Assembly (NCBI RefSeq): GCF_900103345.1
Contig: NZ_LT629702.1
Coordinates: 5,378,501 to 5,442,500, forward strand
DNA length: 64,000 nucleotides
From: Pseudomonas azotoformans
GTDB taxonomy: Bacteria; Pseudomonadota; Gammaproteobacteria; Pseudomonadales; Pseudomonadaceae
Direction of reading: 5' to 3'
Part shown: positions 27,935-36,796 of the stretch, piece after piece
Position numbering within the stretch: position 1 is the stretch's first letter
Layout of the letters: each line of letters begins with the position of its first letter
Made by a program: the position numbers and the translations under genes
Notes under the pieces: model-generated
Seen by the model: the letters and a program-made list of their open reading frames with translations, nothing else
Databases searched by the model: none
What the model was told of the DNA's origin: nothing

Positions 27935-30004
27935 ATGACGCGCACGCGTAAAATCGCCGCTTGGAGCTGCGCCAGCTTCGTTCTGTTAATCGCCATCGTG
28001 GTAGTGGTCCTGGTGTTCTTTGACTGGAACCGCATCAAGCCGCCTCTCAATGCCAAGGTCTCCGAAGAGTTGCATCGACCCTTTGCCATCAATGGCAACC
28101 TGGCCGTGGTGTGGGCGCGCGAGCCCGATGAAGGTGGTTGGCGCGCCTGGGTGCCCTGGCCGCACGTGATTGCCGAAGACCTGACCCTGGGCAACCCCGA
28201 CTGGTCGAAAAACCCGCAGATGGTCACTCTCAAGAAGGTGGAACTGCGCATTTCGCCGCTGGCGCTGCTGGTGCAACGCGTGGTGATCCCGCGCATCGAC
28301 CTCACCGAGCCCAGCGCGCAATTGCAGCGCCTGGCCGACGGTCGCGCCAACTGGACCTTCACGTTCGACCCCAAGGACCCCAACGCCGAGCCCTCCAACT
28401 GGGTGGTGGACATCGGCGCCATCGGTTTCGACAAAGGCCACGTGACCCTCGACGACCAGACCCTCAAGACCCAACTAGATGTGATCATCGATCCGCTGGG
28501 CAAACCCATTCCCTTCGGCGAAATCGTCGGCGACGCCGATGCCAAGAAGGCGCTGGAAAAAGGCTCCGCGCCGCAGGACTACGCGTTCGGCCTCAAGGTC
28601 AAAGGCCAGTACCACGGCCAGAAACTCGACGGCAGTGGCAAGATCGGCGGCCTGCTGGCCCTGCAAGACGCGGCCAAGCCGTTCCCGCTGCAAGCCCAGG
28701 TCAAGATTGCCGACACCAGCATCGCCCTGGCCGGCACCCTCACGGACCCACTGAATCTGGGCGCCCTGGACCTGCGCCTGAAGCTCGCCGGCTCCAGCCT
28801 GGGCAACCTCTACCCACTGACCGGCGTGACCTTGCCCGATTCACCAGCCTATTCCACCGATGGCCACCTGATCGCCAAGCTGCACGAGCCCAGCGGTGCC
28901 TCGTTCAGCTATGAAAACTTCAACGGCAAGATCGGCAACAGCGACATCCACGGCAGCCTTGCCTACGTCGCCAGCCAGCCACGGCCCAAGCTCAGCGGCA
29001 CGCTGGTGTCCAACCAACTGCTGATGACCGACCTTGCGCCCCTCATCGGCGCTGACTCCAACGCCAAGCAAAAAGCCCGTGGCGGCGACAGCAAGCAGCC
29101 CGCGACCAAGGTGCTGCCGGTGGAAGAGTTCCGCACCGAGCGCTGGCGCGTGATGGATGCCGATGTGGAATTCACCGGCAAACGCATCGTGCACAGTGCC
29201 GATCTGCCGTTCACCGACCTCTACACCCACCTGGTGCTGAATGACGGCGAACTGAGCGTTGAGCCCCTGCGTTTTGGCGTGGCCGGCGGCAAGCTGGATG
29301 CGCAGATTCGCCTGAATGGCCGCACCACGCCGATGGAAGGCCGCGCCAAACTCACTGCGCGCAACTTCAAGCTCAAGCAACTGTTCCCGACCTTCGAACC
29401 GATGAAGACCAGCTTCGGTGAACTCAATGGCGATGCCGATATTTCCGGGCGCGGCAACTCGGTGGCGGCATTGCTGGGCACCTCCAACGGTGACCTGAAG
29501 ATGCTGATCAACGACGGCGCGATCAGCCGTGGCCTGATGGAAATCGCCGGGCTCAACGTGGGCAACTACGTGGTGGGTCGCCTGTTCGGCGATAAGGAAG
29601 TGAAGATCAACTGCGCGGCGGCGAACTTCGGCATCAAGACCGGCCTGGCGACCACTCGCCTGTTTGTGTTCGATACCGAGAACGCGATCATCTATATCGA
29701 TGGCACGGCGAATATGGCCACGGAGCAGCTTGATCTCACCATCACCCCGGAATCGAAAGGCTTCCGCCTGTTCTCCCTGCGTTCACCGCTGTACGTCAAC
29801 GGGCCGTTCATCAAGCCGAATGCGGGTGTGAAGGCCATTCCGTTGGCATTGCGTGGTGCCGGCATGGTGGCGCTGGGCGTGATTGCCGGGCCGGCGGCCG
29901 GGTTGCTGGCGCTGGTTGCGCCAAGCGGCGGGGAGCCGAACGAATGCGCGCCGCTGCTGCAACAGATGAAAGAAGGCAAGGCGCCGAAAACCGTGAAAGG
30001 CTAA
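27935..30004 (+). CDS. AsmA-family envelope protein
   Basis: This 689-residue protein has one N-terminal membrane anchor (about residues 9-30, SCASFVLLIAIVVVVLVFF) and a long periplasmic beta-rich body with the AsmA/YhjG pattern: IDLTEPSAQLQRLADGRANWTF near the N-terminus and FGELNGDADISGRGNSVAALLGTSNGDL near the C-terminus. AsmA-like proteins are now thought to help move phospholipids between the membranes. CAGGAGTCCTGTGCA precedes ATG 27935. It is monocistronic, followed by a REP pair. Confidence 0.92.
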   Translation: MTRTRKIAAWSCASFVLLIAIVVVVLVFFDWNRIKPPLNAKVSEELHRPFAINGNLAVVWAREPDEGGWRAWVPWPHVIAEDLTLGNPDWSKNPQMVTLKKVELRISPLALLVQRVVIPRIDLTEPSAQLQRLADGRANWTFTFDPKDPNAEPSNWVVDIGAIGFDKGHVTLDDQTLKTQLDVIIDPLGKPIPFGEIVGDADAKKALEKGSAPQDYAFGLKVKGQYHGQKLDGSGKIGGLLALQDAAKPFPLQAQVKIADTSIALAGTLTDPLNLGALDLRLKLAGSSLGNLYPLTGVTLPDSPAYSTDGHLIAKLHEPSGASFSYENFNGKIGNSDIHGSLAYVASQPRPKLSGTLVSNQLLMTDLAPLIGADSNAKQKARGGDSKQPATKVLPVEEFRTERWRVMDADVEFTGKRIVHSADLPFTDLYTHLVLNDGELSVEPLRFGVAGGKLDAQIRLNGRTTPMEGRAKLTARNFKLKQLFPTFEPMKTSFGELNGDADISGRGNSVAALLGTSNGDLKMLINDGAISRGLMEIAGLNVGNYVVGRLFGDKEVKINCAAANFGIKTGLATTRLFVFDTENAIIYIDGTANMATEQLDLTITPESKGFRLFSLRSPLYVNGPFIKPNAGVKAIPLALRGAGMVALGVIAGPAAGLLALVAPSGGEPNECAPLLQQMKEGKAPKTVKG

Positions 30005-30012
30005 CTGCAAAT

Positions 30013-30100
30013 GTGGGAGGGGGCTTGCCCCCGATGGCGGTAGACCAGTCGACATCTCAATTGACTGATCCACCGCTATCGGGGGCAAGCCCCCTCCCAC
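30013..30100. repeat. Paired REP element, GTGGGAGGGGGC type
   Basis: Inverted copies of GTGGGAGGGGGCTTGCCC between two convergent genes. Confidence 0.9.
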
Positions 30101-30106
30101 ATGGGG

Positions 30107-30637
30107 TTACAGGCTTTCTAGAATATCCGCCATGTCGTCCGCATGCTCTTCTTCCTGCGCCAGGATCTCTTCGAACAGGCGGCGCGTAGTCGGGTCTTTA
30201 TCACCGATGTACTGGATGATTTCGCGGTAGCTGTCCACGGCGATCCGCTCGGCGACCAGGTCTTCGTAGACCATCTCCTTGAGGTCCTTGCCGGCCACGT
30301 ATTGCGCGTGGGAGTTCTTCGACAGCAGGTCCGGGTTGAACTCCGGCTCGCCGCCCAACTGCACGATGCGTTCGGCGAGTTTGTCGGCGTGTTCGGCTTC
30401 CTGGGTGGCGTGTTCGAGGAACTCTTGCGCGGCAACGGCGGCCTTGATGCCGCTGGCCATGAAGTAATGACGCTTGTAGCGCAACACGCAGACCAGTTCG
30501 GTGGCCAGCGACGCATTGAGCAGGCGGATGATTTCTTCGCGGTCGGCGTCATAGCCCTCGGTCACGGCACCGTTTTCGACGTTCTGGCGGGCGCGGCTGC
30601 GCAGGGTCGCAACGTCAGTCAAGTTTGCTTCGGTCAT
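30107..30637 (-). CDS. Ferritin-like (bacterioferritin/Dps-type) protein
   Basis: This 176-residue four-helix protein contains paired Glu/His motifs expected of a di-iron site: SLATELVCVLRYKRH, EFLEHATQEAEHADKLAERI and EILAQEEEHADDMAD. It is a soluble, cytoplasmic iron-storage or oxidant-protection protein; P. aeruginosa has a similar 'probable bacterioferritin' in the same neighbourhood. No haem-ligand Met is evident in the usual position, so it is not a classical BfrB. Confidence 0.88.
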   Translation of the reverse strand: MTEANLTDVATLRSRARQNVENGAVTEGYDADREEIIRLLNASLATELVCVLRYKRHYFMASGIKAAVAAQEFLEHATQEAEHADKLAERIVQLGGEPEFNPDLLSKNSHAQYVAGKDLKEMVYEDLVAERIAVDSYREIIQYIGDKDPTTRRLFEEILAQEEEHADDMADILESL

Positions 30638-30805
30638 CTCAATCTCCTGGGGCTAATCCGGTTTTGCGCCACGCTCTGTCGGCGTGATCGCTCCAAGTTG
30701 TGAGTCTTGGGGGACGCAAAAAGTTTTATTGGATTTATGTCACAACCTCGTCGTGGGGCTGGGCTAGCCTGTGGGCATCCTTTCCTGATCAAGGACGTTC
30801 GGCCC

Positions 30806-31696
30806 ATGCCACAGTCATTAGCCACGCGTTACCCCCTGGTTTTGGTGCCCGGAATGCTCGGCTTCGTGCGCCTGGGCTGGTTCCCGTACTGGTATGGCAT
30901 CGTCCCGGCATTGCGGGCGGGCGGGGCGCAGGTATTTCCCGTGCAAGTGGCGCCGCTGGACTCCAGTGAGGTGCGTGGCGAGCAACTGCTGGTGCAGATC
31001 GAACGCATTCGCCGCGAAACCGGTGCCGACAAGGTCAACCTGATCGGCCACAGCCAAGGCTCGCTCACCGCGCGGTATGCGGCGGCCAAGCGCCCCGAGT
31101 GGGTCGCCTCGGTGACCTCCGTGGCGGGCCCCAACCATGGCTCGGAGCTGGCGGACTATATCCACTTGCATTACCCCGCTGACGGCGTGAAGGGCCGGAT
31201 CATGAGCGCGCTGTTTCACCTGGCCGCCTGGGTGATGGGCGTGCTCGAAACCGGCTATCGCGGGCCACGCTTCAAGGCCGACTTGCAGGCGTCCCATCAC
31301 TCCCTGACCAGTGCCGGCGTGGCGCTATTCAACCAGCAATACCCGCAGGGGCTGCCGCAGACCTGGGGCGGGCAGGGCGCCGAAGAGGTCAACGGCGTGC
31401 GCTATTACTCATGGTCCGGCACCTTGCAGCCGGGCATCACCGACCGTGGCCGTAACCTGTTCGACGGCACGAACCGCAGCTGCCGCCTGTTCGCCCGCAG
31501 CTTCGTGCGGGAGAAGGGCCAGTGTGACGGCATGGTCGGGCGCTACAGCTCACACCTGGGGTTGGTGATCGGCGATGACTACGCACTGGATCACTTCGAT
31601 ATCGTCAACCAGTCCCTGGGCCTGGTGGGCAAGGGCGCGGAGCCGATCCGGCTGTTTGTCGAGCATGCGCAACGGCTCAAGGCTGCTGGAGTCTAG
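30806..31696 (+). CDS. Triacylglycerol lipase, subfamily I.1-like
   Basis: ATG 30806 gives 296 residues. The alpha/beta-hydrolase triad can be read by comparison with P. aeruginosa lipase: Ser83 in GHSQG, Asp241 in CDGMVGRYSSHLG and His263 in LDHFDIVNQ. The oxyanion strand LVLVPGMLGF is clear. There is no signal peptide and the two cysteines (226, 240) are not at the positions of the disulfide in secreted family members, which resembles the short P. fragi/P. fluorescens lipases. No lipase chaperone gene is nearby. Confidence 0.88.
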   Translation: MPQSLATRYPLVLVPGMLGFVRLGWFPYWYGIVPALRAGGAQVFPVQVAPLDSSEVRGEQLLVQIERIRRETGADKVNLIGHSQGSLTARYAAAKRPEWVASVTSVAGPNHGSELADYIHLHYPADGVKGRIMSALFHLAAWVMGVLETGYRGPRFKADLQASHHSLTSAGVALFNQQYPQGLPQTWGGQGAEEVNGVRYYSWSGTLQPGITDRGRNLFDGTNRSCRLFARSFVREKGQCDGMVGRYSSHLGLVIGDDYALDHFDIVNQSLGLVGKGAEPIRLFVEHAQRLKAAGV

Positions 31697-31718
31697 TCGG
31701 GAGACCGCGTTTTCGTTT

Positions 31719-31800
31719 TTCGCGAGCAAGCCCGCTCCCACATTCGACCGAGTTCCACCTTTGGAATGTGGCCGAATGTGGGAGCTGGCTTGCCTGCGAT
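31719..31800. repeat. Paired REP element with mismatched arms
   Basis: The left arm is the usual GAGCAAGCCCGCTCCCAC, but the right arm reads GTGGGAGCTGGCTTGCCTGC, a different REP subtype. The pair may be a hybrid of two families. Confidence 0.8.
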
Positions 31801-31809
31801 AGCGACGGT

Positions 31810-32685
31810 TCAGGCAGCACTGACCGGCGTGGTCCAGCGCTCCGACAAGATCACCCCGCCCAAGGTCAGCAGGCCGCCCACCAGGTGATACAGCGCCAGT
31901 TCTTCCTTCAGCACCACGGCGGCGATCAGCGCGGTGATCAATGGCAGCAGGTTGAAAAACAACGTGGTGCGGCTCGGCCCCAGGGTCTTCACCGAATGCA
32001 TCCAGGCCAGCGGTGCCAGCATCGAAGCCAGCAGGCACGCATACAACACCAGCGGAATATTGGCCCAGCCCAGGCCGGCCTTGGCAGAGAACAGGAACAG
32101 CGGAAACAGCACCACCACCGCCACGAGCACCTGCAGATACAGCAGCACCAGCGGCGGCAGGCGCAGTTGCCATTTTTTCAGCAGGGTGCTGTAGACCGCA
32201 TAGGCCAGGGTCGCGACCAGCATCATGCCGTCACCCAGGTTGACCCCGTGTTGCAGCAGTGCACCGAGGCTGCCGGCGGACACCACCACGACCACGCCGG
32301 CGAATGACAGCACCGCACCGGTCAGCGCGCCGTAGGTCAGGCGCTGGCCGAGACTGATGATGGCCGCCGCCAGCGCCATCAACGGCATCAGCGACAGGAT
32401 GATGCCCATGTTGGTCGCCGTGGTCAGCGACGCGGCGTAGTACGCCAGGCTCTGGTACACCGCCATGCCCAGCACGCCGAGGATGAACACCTTGCCCAGG
32501 TTCGGGCGGATCTGCGCCCAGTGGGCAATCACCGGCTTGAGCATGAACGGGGTAAACAGCAGTGCCGCCAGCAGCCAGCGGTAAAACCCGATTTCTGCCG
32601 GGAAGAGCGCGCCCACGGCCAGTTTGTTGACGACGGTGTTGCCGGCCCAGATAAAAATGGCCAGCAAGGGATAAGCGTATTGCAT
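31810..32685 (-). CDS. EamA/DMT-family transporter
   Basis: This 291-residue inner-membrane protein starts MQYAYPLLAIFIWAGNTVVNKLA, and two repeated five-helix EamA units can be followed; the second includes RTTLFFNLLPLITALIAAVVLKEEL, the usual last conserved block. Substrates are often amino acids or metabolites being exported. No clear ribosome-binding site precedes ATG 32685. It is divergent from an AraC-family gene with shared repeats in the gap, so that regulator probably controls it. Confidence 0.92.
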   Translation of the reverse strand: MQYAYPLLAIFIWAGNTVVNKLAVGALFPAEIGFYRWLLAALLFTPFMLKPVIAHWAQIRPNLGKVFILGVLGMAVYQSLAYYAASLTTATNMGIILSLMPLMALAAAIISLGQRLTYGALTGAVLSFAGVVVVVSAGSLGALLQHGVNLGDGMMLVATLAYAVYSTLLKKWQLRLPPLVLLYLQVLVAVVVLFPLFLFSAKAGLGWANIPLVLYACLLASMLAPLAWMHSVKTLGPSRTTLFFNLLPLITALIAAVVLKEELALYHLVGGLLTLGGVILSERWTTPVSAA

Positions 32686-32724
32686 CGAAAGGAACCCGGT
32701 GTGTAGATGAGGCAGGATTATCCA

Positions 32725-32781
32725 TTGTCTGGATCGAAGCCTATACTGCGATCCAGACAACCCACTGCTGTATCCAGACAA
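32725..32781. promoter_or_regulatory. Three-half-site operator between the EamA and AraC genes
   Basis: TTGTCTGGATCG at 32725-32736 and CGATCCAGACAA at 32749-32760 are exact inverse complements; a third half-site TATCCAGACAA sits at 32771-32781, one base before the AraC-family start codon. This should be the binding site of that regulator, with the last half-site placed to block its own translation start region or promoter. Confidence 0.75.
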
Positions 32782-32782
32782 C

Positions 32783-33571
32783 ATGGCCAAGCACAACGTA
32801 CGCCTCCAGGATTTCCCCCAACTGCCGAGCCCGGTGTATTTCCGCTATTCGGATTTCGCCCCCGACACCGAGTGCACGCCGCACCAGCATTTCTGGGGTT
32901 CGCTGGATTACTCCGCCAGTGGCGTGATGCGCATGGAAGTGGCCGGCAGCCGCTTCATGTCTCCGCCGCAGTACGCCGTGTGGGTGCCGCCGCATACCGA
33001 ACACAGCTCCTATAACGCCGAGGCGATCGTCTACCACTCGGTGGGGCTGGCCCCGGAACTCTGTGAGCAATTGCCCCGGCAGCCGTGCACCCTGGCCATC
33101 AGCGATATCCTCAAGGCCATCCTCAGTGACTTCGCCCAGCGCGATGTGAATATGCCGCAGACCGAGTCCGATATCCGCCTGGCCCAGGTGCTGGTGGACC
33201 AACTCAGGCAGGCGCCGATCCACGAGTGCTTCCTGCCCTACGCCCGTCACCCCGGCCTGCTCGGCGTACTGGAAGGCATGCAGGCCGATCCCGGCGACAA
33301 CCGGCCCCTGGCGCACTGGGCCGAACAGGTGCACGTGAGCGAGCGCACCCTGGCGCGTCAGTTCGTGCGGGAACTGGGCATGAGCTTCGGCGAATGGCGC
33401 CAACGCCTGCGCTACCTGGCCGCCATCGAGGCCCTCGACAGCGAGCGCAGCGTGCAACATGTGGCGTTTGACCTGGGCTACAGCACCGCCTCGGCGTTTA
33501 TCGCCATGTTCCAGCGCCAGGCGGGATGTACCCCTGAGCAGTACCGGCGGGCGCATATTCGTAGTCGGTGA
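32783..33571 (+). CDS. AraC-family transcriptional regulator
   Basis: This 262-residue protein has an N-terminal cupin-like sensor (TPHQHFWGSLDYSASGVMRM; VWVPPHTEHSSYNAEA) and a C-terminal pair of HTH motifs (WAEQVHVSERTLARQFVREL; VAFDLGYSTASAFIAMFQRQ). It belongs to the subgroup that controls adjacent transporter genes. It starts at 32783 directly behind the third operator half-site. Confidence 0.94.
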   Translation: MAKHNVRLQDFPQLPSPVYFRYSDFAPDTECTPHQHFWGSLDYSASGVMRMEVAGSRFMSPPQYAVWVPPHTEHSSYNAEAIVYHSVGLAPELCEQLPRQPCTLAISDILKAILSDFAQRDVNMPQTESDIRLAQVLVDQLRQAPIHECFLPYARHPGLLGVLEGMQADPGDNRPLAHWAEQVHVSERTLARQFVRELGMSFGEWRQRLRYLAAIEALDSERSVQHVAFDLGYSTASAFIAMFQRQAGCTPEQYRRAHIRSR

Positions 33572-33642
33572 AGATGTAACAGGCTTTGACTACACTGCTG
33601 GGTAGGCCGTGCCCTTCGGTGCGGTAACAGGGAGAAAACTCC

Positions 33643-33942
33643 ATGAAGATGCTGCGAATTCCGCTGTTGATGATGGGCTTGCTGCTGTGTTCCCAAGGCT
33701 TTGCCGCCACCGCCCAGCAAAACAAAATGACCACCTGCAACGCCGAAGCCACCACCAAGACGCTCAAGGGCGACGAGCGCAAGGCGTTCATGAAGACCTG
33801 CCTGTCAGCCCCGGCGGCCAATGATGCCAAGACCCTGACACCGCAGCAGCAGAAGATGAAGGATTGCAATGCGTCGGCGAAAACCAAGGCGCTGACCGGC
33901 GATGCGCGTAAAACCTTTATGAGCACCTGCCTCAAAGGCTGA
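33643..33942 (+). CDS. PsiF-repeat exported protein
   Basis: This 99-residue protein has a signal peptide (MKMLRIPLLMMGLLLCSQGFA) and two PsiF repeats, each with the frame C-N-A-x(5)-K-x-L-x-G-D-x-R-K-x-F-M-x-x-C-L (Cys pairs at MTTCNAE/MKTCLSA and MKDCNAS/MSTCLKG). PsiF in E. coli is phosphate-starvation-inducible; its role is unknown. AGGGAG precedes the ATG. Confidence 0.92.
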   Translation: MKMLRIPLLMMGLLLCSQGFAATAQQNKMTTCNAEATTKTLKGDERKAFMKTCLSAPAANDAKTLTPQQQKMKDCNASAKTKALTGDARKTFMSTCLKG

Positions 33943-33972
33943 TCACTCTTTCGCGAGCGCCGCAGATCAACG

Positions 33973-34059
33973 GTGGGAGCCGGGCTTGCCCGCGATACAG
34001 GCGCCTGGGTCTGTCTGGTACACCGCGGCGAGGCCATCGCGGGCAAGCCCGGCTCCCAC
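33973..34059. repeat. Paired REP element, GTGGGAGCCGGGC type
   Basis: Inverted copies of GTGGGAGCCGGGCTTGCC, a subtype seen only once in this window, between psiF-like and the AI-2E family gene. Confidence 0.88.
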
Positions 34060-34149
34060 ACTTGATCGCATTCACAACCGACCCACTCGCTTGATTCCTT
34101 CAAGGCTGGCAGACTGCCCATCCTTTAACGCCGTTCGTTTTGAGGCTGT

Positions 34150-35163
34150 ATGCCAACGTTTTCTCAGCGTCACGTGCTATTGCTGGCCAGCTACATCATC
34201 ATTTTTGGCGGGTTGCTGCTGGTGCTGCCGCTCAAACTGCTGCCCAGCCTGCTGGCCGGCCTGTTGGTCTATGAACTGGTCAACATGCTCACCCCCCAAC
34301 TGCAACGGCTGATCGAAGGCCGGCGCGCGCGCTGGCTGGCGGTTGCGTTGCTCGGCACGTTGATCGTCAGCGTGCTGGCGCTGATCTTTGCCGGCGCCAT
34401 CAGCTTCCTGCTCCACGAAGCGGAAAACCCCGGGGCGTCCCTCGACAAATTCATGGGCGTGGTCGACCGCGCGCGCGGCCAGCTGCCGCCTTTCCTGGAC
34501 GCCTACCTGCCCGCCAGCGCCGCCGAGTTCCGCGTGGCCATCGGCGACTGGCTGAGCAAGCACCTGAGTGAACTGCAACTGGTGGGCAAAGATGCTGCCC
34601 ACATGTTCGTCACATTGTTGATCGGCATGGTGCTCGGCGCGATCATCGCCCTGCAGCGCGTGCCCGACCTGACCAAACGCAAACCCCTGGCCGCCGCGCT
34701 GTTCGACCGCCTGCACCTGCTGGTCCAGGCGTTTCGCAACATCGTCTTCGCCCAGATCAAGATCGCCGCGCTCAACACCGCCTTCACCGCCGTGTTTCTC
34801 GCCGTGGTGCTACCGCTGTGCGGGATCCACCTGCCGCTGACCAAGACCCTGATCGTATTGACGTTCCTGCTCGGCCTGCTGCCGGTGATCGGCAACCTGA
34901 TGTCCAACACCCTGATCACCATCGTCGCGCTGTCGCTGTCGATCTGGGTGGCGGTGGCGGCGTTGGGTTACCTGATTGTGATCCACAAGGTCGAGTACTT
35001 CCTCAACGCGCGGATCGTGGGCGGGCAGATCAGTGCCAAGTCGTGGGAGTTGCTGTTGGCGATGCTGGTGTTTGAGGCCGCGTTTGGCTTGCCCGGCGTG
35101 GTGGCAGGGCCGATTTACTACGCGTACTTGAAGAGTGAGCTGAAGCTCGGGGGTATGGTTTAA
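34150..35163 (+). CDS. AI-2E family (UPF0118/PerM-like) membrane protein
   Basis: This 337-residue inner-membrane protein has about seven to eight hydrophobic segments and the family's long loop between segments 3 and 4. HLPLTKTLIVLTFLLGLLPVIGNLMSNTL and the C-terminal FEAAFGLPGVVAGPIYYAYLKSEL are typical. Members include TqsA and sodium/proton exchangers; the substrate here is unknown. Confidence 0.9.
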   Translation: MPTFSQRHVLLLASYIIIFGGLLLVLPLKLLPSLLAGLLVYELVNMLTPQLQRLIEGRRARWLAVALLGTLIVSVLALIFAGAISFLLHEAENPGASLDKFMGVVDRARGQLPPFLDAYLPASAAEFRVAIGDWLSKHLSELQLVGKDAAHMFVTLLIGMVLGAIIALQRVPDLTKRKPLAAALFDRLHLLVQAFRNIVFAQIKIAALNTAFTAVFLAVVLPLCGIHLPLTKTLIVLTFLLGLLPVIGNLMSNTLITIVALSLSIWVAVAALGYLIVIHKVEYFLNARIVGGQISAKSWELLLAMLVFEAAFGLPGVVAGPIYYAYLKSELKLGGMV

Positions 35164-35188
35164 GCCTTGTATTGGCCAGTCTGGCCTC

Positions 35189-35260
35189 ATCGGGGGCAAG
35201 CCCCCTCCCACATTTTGATCTGTGAACACATTCAAAAGTGGGAGGGGGCTTGCCCCCGAT
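35189..35260. repeat. Paired REP element, GTGGGAGGGGGC type
   Basis: Inverted REP pair with a short spacer between convergent genes. Confidence 0.9.
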
Positions 35261-35288
35261 GGGCGCGCCACGGTGTTTCAGATAAAAC

Positions 35289-36557
35289 TCAGCTGCCGTA
35301 GCGCTTGCTGGCCTCAATCGCCAAGCCGCTGCCGATACTGCCAAAGATATTCCCTTCCACATGCCGCGCATTCGGCAGCATCGCCGAAATGCTGTGGCGC
35401 AGCGCCGGAATCCCGCTGGAACCGCCGGTAAAGAACACCGTGTCCACCTGCGCCACGCTCACCGAGGCATCGTTGAGCAACTGTGTGACGCTGTTGCGCA
35501 CGCGCTCCAGCAGGCCATCGATGGCGGATTCGAACAAGGTCCGGCTCAACTCCACGCTCAAGCCGGGCTCCACCCGGTCCAGCAGCACATGGCGGCTGTC
35601 TTCGTGGGTCAGCTGGATCTTGGTTTCTTCCACTTCCATCGCCAGCCAGTGCCCGGCGCGCTGTTCGATCAGCTTGAACAGGCGGTCGATGCCGCCGGTG
35701 TCTTCGATGTCGTAGCGCATGCTGCCCAGCGCCAGCTGGGACTTTTGCGAGTACACCGAGTTGATGGTGTGCCAGGTGGCCAGGTTCATGTGGTGGCTGG
35801 TGGGCATGTAGGCACCGCTTTTCATGCGGCTGCCGTAGCCGAACAACGGCATCATGCCGTTCAGCGAGAGCTGTTTGTCGAAGTCGGTGCCGCCGATGTG
35901 CACGCCGCCGGTGGCGAGGATGTCGCTCTGGCGGTTGTCGTTGTGGCGACGGTCCGGCGACAGGCGCACCAGCGAGAAGTCGGACGTACCGCCGCCGATG
36001 TCGACGATCAGCACCAGCTCTTCTTTTTCGATGGTGGACTCGTAGTCGAATGCCGCCGCAATCGGCTCGTACTGGAACGAGATGTCCTTGAAGCCGATCT
36101 TGCGCGCCACGTCGACCAGGGTGTTCTCGGCTTCCTGGTCGGCCATCGGGTCGTCATCGACGAAAAACACCGGGCGGCCCAGTACCACTTCTTCGAACTC
36201 ACGCCCGGCGTTGGCTTCGGCGCGGCTCTTGAGTTGGCCGATGAACAGCGCCAGCAGGTCGGTGAACGGCATCGCGGTGCCGAGCACGCTGGTGTCGTGC
36301 TTGATCAGCTTGGAACCCAGCAGGCTCTTGAGCGATCGCATCAGCCGGCCTTCGTAGTTTTCCAGGTATTCGTGCAGGGCCAGGCGACCGTACACCGGGC
36401 GGCGCTCCTCGAAGTTGAAGAACACCACCGACGGCAACGTGATCTTGTCGTCCTCCAGCGCGATGAGCGTCTCCTCGCCGGGGCGGATCCAGCCGACGGT
36501 GGAGTTGGACGTGCCAAAGTCGATGCCGCAGGCACGGGCTGGGGATGGGTTTTTCAT
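35289..36557 (-). CDS. yegD: YegD-like Hsp70-family protein
   Basis: This 422-residue protein has the Hsp70/actin-type ATPase only: phosphate 1 loop GIDFGTSNSTVGW, phosphate 2 loop VDIGGGTSDFSL and adenosine motif FFTGGSSGIPAL. It lacks the substrate-binding domain and lid of DnaK, as YegD does. It is divergent from cbpA, so an ATPase chaperone and a J-domain protein share one 239-bp regulatory gap. Confidence 0.93.
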   Translation of the reverse strand: MKNPSPARACGIDFGTSNSTVGWIRPGEETLIALEDDKITLPSVVFFNFEERRPVYGRLALHEYLENYEGRLMRSLKSLLGSKLIKHDTSVLGTAMPFTDLLALFIGQLKSRAEANAGREFEEVVLGRPVFFVDDDPMADQEAENTLVDVARKIGFKDISFQYEPIAAAFDYESTIEKEELVLIVDIGGGTSDFSLVRLSPDRRHNDNRQSDILATGGVHIGGTDFDKQLSLNGMMPLFGYGSRMKSGAYMPTSHHMNLATWHTINSVYSQKSQLALGSMRYDIEDTGGIDRLFKLIEQRAGHWLAMEVEETKIQLTHEDSRHVLLDRVEPGLSVELSRTLFESAIDGLLERVRNSVTQLLNDASVSVAQVDTVFFTGGSSGIPALRHSISAMLPNARHVEGNIFGSIGSGLAIEASKRYGS

Positions 36558-36796
36558 GTCTATCGGGTTCCGGTTGAAAAACGGCCGCGCAGTGTATGCC
36601 AGTCGAAGGCGGATGCGTAGGCCGACTATCCGCTAAATCACGCTTGAAAGTTGGGTATTTGCCCCCACATCTGCTGCATACGGCATGTGCCGATAACACT
36701 TTGACGCACCCCCCAGGCCACATCACTCGACAAGTGCAATGCAGCGCACGTTGTGCCCCGGGCTGTGCGATCTCGATTAAGGATGGTGAACCGCCG

